Shown piece after piece: positions 62,966-64,000 of a stretch of 64,000 nucleotides of DNA. Source of the stretch: Parenemella sanctibonifatiensis (GTDB lineage: Bacteria > Actinomycetota > Actinomycetes > Propionibacteriales > Propionibacteriaceae); assembly GCF_002250565.1 (NCBI RefSeq), contig NZ_NMVJ01000001.1:744001-808000 (forward strand), given 5' to 3'. Position numbers and translations under genes: made by a program. Numbering within the stretch: the stretch's first letter is position 1; each line of letters starts with the position of its first letter. The notes under the pieces are model-generated. The model had not been told where the DNA came from. It was given only the letters and a program-made list of their open reading frames with translations, and did no database searches.

Positions 62966-64000
62966 TCAGGAAGGGGTCGACTTCCCCGCTGCCGGCTTGC
63001 GGGTGGCGCTGCTCTTGGCCGGGGCCTTCTTCGCGGCGGCCTTCTTCGCCGGCGCCTTCTTGGCGGGCGCCTTCCTGCGGGCCGGCGCCTTCTTGGCAGG
63101 CGCCTTCGCGCGACGTTCGGCGAGCAGCTCGGAGGCCCGCTCATCGGTCAGCGTCTCCAACGAGTCACCCGTCCGGAGGCTGGCATTGGTGACACCGTCA
63201 GTGACATAGGGACCGAAGCGGCCATCCTTGACGACCATCGGCTTCTCGGAGACCGGATCCACACCCAGCTCCTTCAGCGGCGGCTTGGCCGCGGCCCGGC
63301 CACGTCGCTTGGGCTGAGCGAACAGTTCCTCGGCCTGCTCCATCGTGACCGTGAAGATCTCGTCCTCCGACCCCAGCGAACGCGAGTCGGTGCCCTTCTT
63401 CACGAACGGCCCGTAGGGGCCGTTGCGGGCGATCACCTCGGTGCCGTCGTCGGTGGTGCCGACCACTCGCGGCAGCGACAACAGTTGCAGCGCTTCGGTG
63501 AGTGTCACGGTTTCGGGCTGCATCGACTTGAACAGCGAGGCGGTACGCGGCTTGGCCGACTTCGGCGCATCCTCGGGCAGCACCTCGGTGACGTAGGGGC
63601 CGAACCGGCCAGTCCGCGCCACGATCGGATTGCCGGTCTCGGGGTCGATGCCGACCTCGCGCTCCTCGCCCATCGGCCGGGCCAGGAACTCCTTGGCCTG
63701 TTCCAGCGTGAGCTCGTCGGGGGGCAGGTCGTCGGGGACATTGGCCCGCTTCTCCTTGCCCTCGGCGTCGGTCTCCTCGACATAGGTGCCGTAACGCCCG
63801 ACGCGCACCACCACACCGCTGTCGAGATCGCCGACCGGGAAGGTCGACATGGCTCGGGCGTCGATCTCGCCGAGCTCGTTGACCAGAGCCTGCAGCCCTC
63901 GCTCGCCCTGATCGGGATTGCCGAAGAAAAACTCCGACAGCACCGCGACCCGTTCGGCGCGGCCGTTGGCGATCTCGTCGAGGGTCTGCTCCATCCCGGC
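62966..64000 (-). CDS. topA: DNA topoisomerase I, C-terminal part (partial)
   Basis: This is the 3' end of topA, which continues beyond the right edge. The visible 345 or so residues hold the end of the catalytic part (QTLDEIANGRAERVAVLSEF) and several C-terminal repeat domains of the actinobacterial type (VGRYGTYVEE, TGRFGPYVTEVLPEDAP, RNGPYGPFVKKGTDSRSLGS, DGRFGPYVTDGVTNASLRTG). A Lys/Ala/Pro tail (KKAPAKKAAAKKAPAK) ends the protein. The basic tail is known to aid DNA binding and processivity in actinobacterial TopA. Confidence 0.92.
   Translation of the reverse strand, partial: AGMEQTLDEIANGRAERVAVLSEFFFGNPDQGERGLQALVNELGEIDARAMSTFPVGDLDSGVVVRVGRYGTYVEETDAEGKEKRANVPDDLPPDELTLEQAKEFLARPMGEEREVGIDPETGNPIVARTGRFGPYVTEVLPEDAPKSAKPRTASLFKSMQPETVTLTEALQLLSLPRVVGTTDDGTEVIARNGPYGPFVKKGTDSRSLGSEDEIFTVTMEQAEELFAQPKRRGRAAAKPPLKELGVDPVSEKPMVVKDGRFGPYVTDGVTNASLRTGDSLETLTDERASELLAERRAKAPAKKAPARRKAPAKKAPAKKAAAKKAPAKSSATRKPAAGKSTPS

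Overview
The window is high-GC DNA with tight gene packing, GTG starts, an Lsr2 nucleoid protein, ClpC, actinobacterial-type MoxR/DUF58 operons and a folE-folP-folB-folK-DUF3180 run behind ftsH. This points to an actinobacterium, probably order Propionibacteriales and perhaps family Propionibacteriaceae; the taxon is inferred from gene order and style, not from a marker search.

Region 1 (1 to about 16,205) is a metal-resistance island. It opens with a cadmium/lead sensor and transporter pair (cmtR-cadD). A copper block follows: a DUF305 lipoprotein, a broken class I fructose-bisphosphate aldolase, a CsoR-type operator, a CopZ-like chaperone, a CopA-type ATPase carrying two cupredoxin domains and a YHS domain, csoR, an archaeal-type GAPDH, a CopB-type ATPase, an EamA transporter, and a decayed HAD phosphatase/GH65 gene. 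The GH65 part is cut off by the end of an IS481-like element. A second cadmium block (cmtR-P1B ATPase-cadD-lspA') closes the island. The lspA fragment runs straight into an antisense, truncated CPBP protease gene of the chromosome, which marks the right boundary of the island.

Region 2 (about 16,205 to 29,870) is mostly core: a sugar isomerase-like protein, a VOC protein, a histidinol-phosphate-type aminotransferase, a Gfo/Idh/MocA oxidoreductase, radA, disA, mutY and a solute-binding lipoprotein. One accessory insert, a DUF222-HNH endonuclease gene, sits behind a LexA-type SOS box and between clusters of palindromic repeats of about 51 bp in opposite orientation.

Region 3 (29,870 to 40,730) holds clpC, lsr2, two membrane proteins, the folate operon, ftsH, hpt and tilS. 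Region 4 (40,700 to 56,400) contains two separate MoxR-DUF58 systems, one with VWA/TPR partners and one with a DUF4129 protein, separated by an ECF sigma factor with a SnoaL-like tail, a VOC protein, dacB and ppa. SixA, a small acidic protein and a DUF2207 protein follow. Region 5 (56,400 to 64,000) carries tRNA-Thr(CGT), a secreted S33 peptidase, a DoxX protein with a long disordered head, holB, tmk, a CYTH/CHAD protein and the 3' end of topA.

Two sequence-wide features stand out. Many genes have a TANNNT box 6-7 nt before the start codon, which predicts leaderless mRNAs. The palindrome GGCGTACGCC and its core CGTACG are very frequent in the chromosomal part and nearly absent from the island. 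The most unusual biology lies in the copper island, where metal pumps are combined with a Schiff-base aldolase and an archaeal-type GAPDH, that is, alternatives to metal-sensitive glycolytic enzymes.
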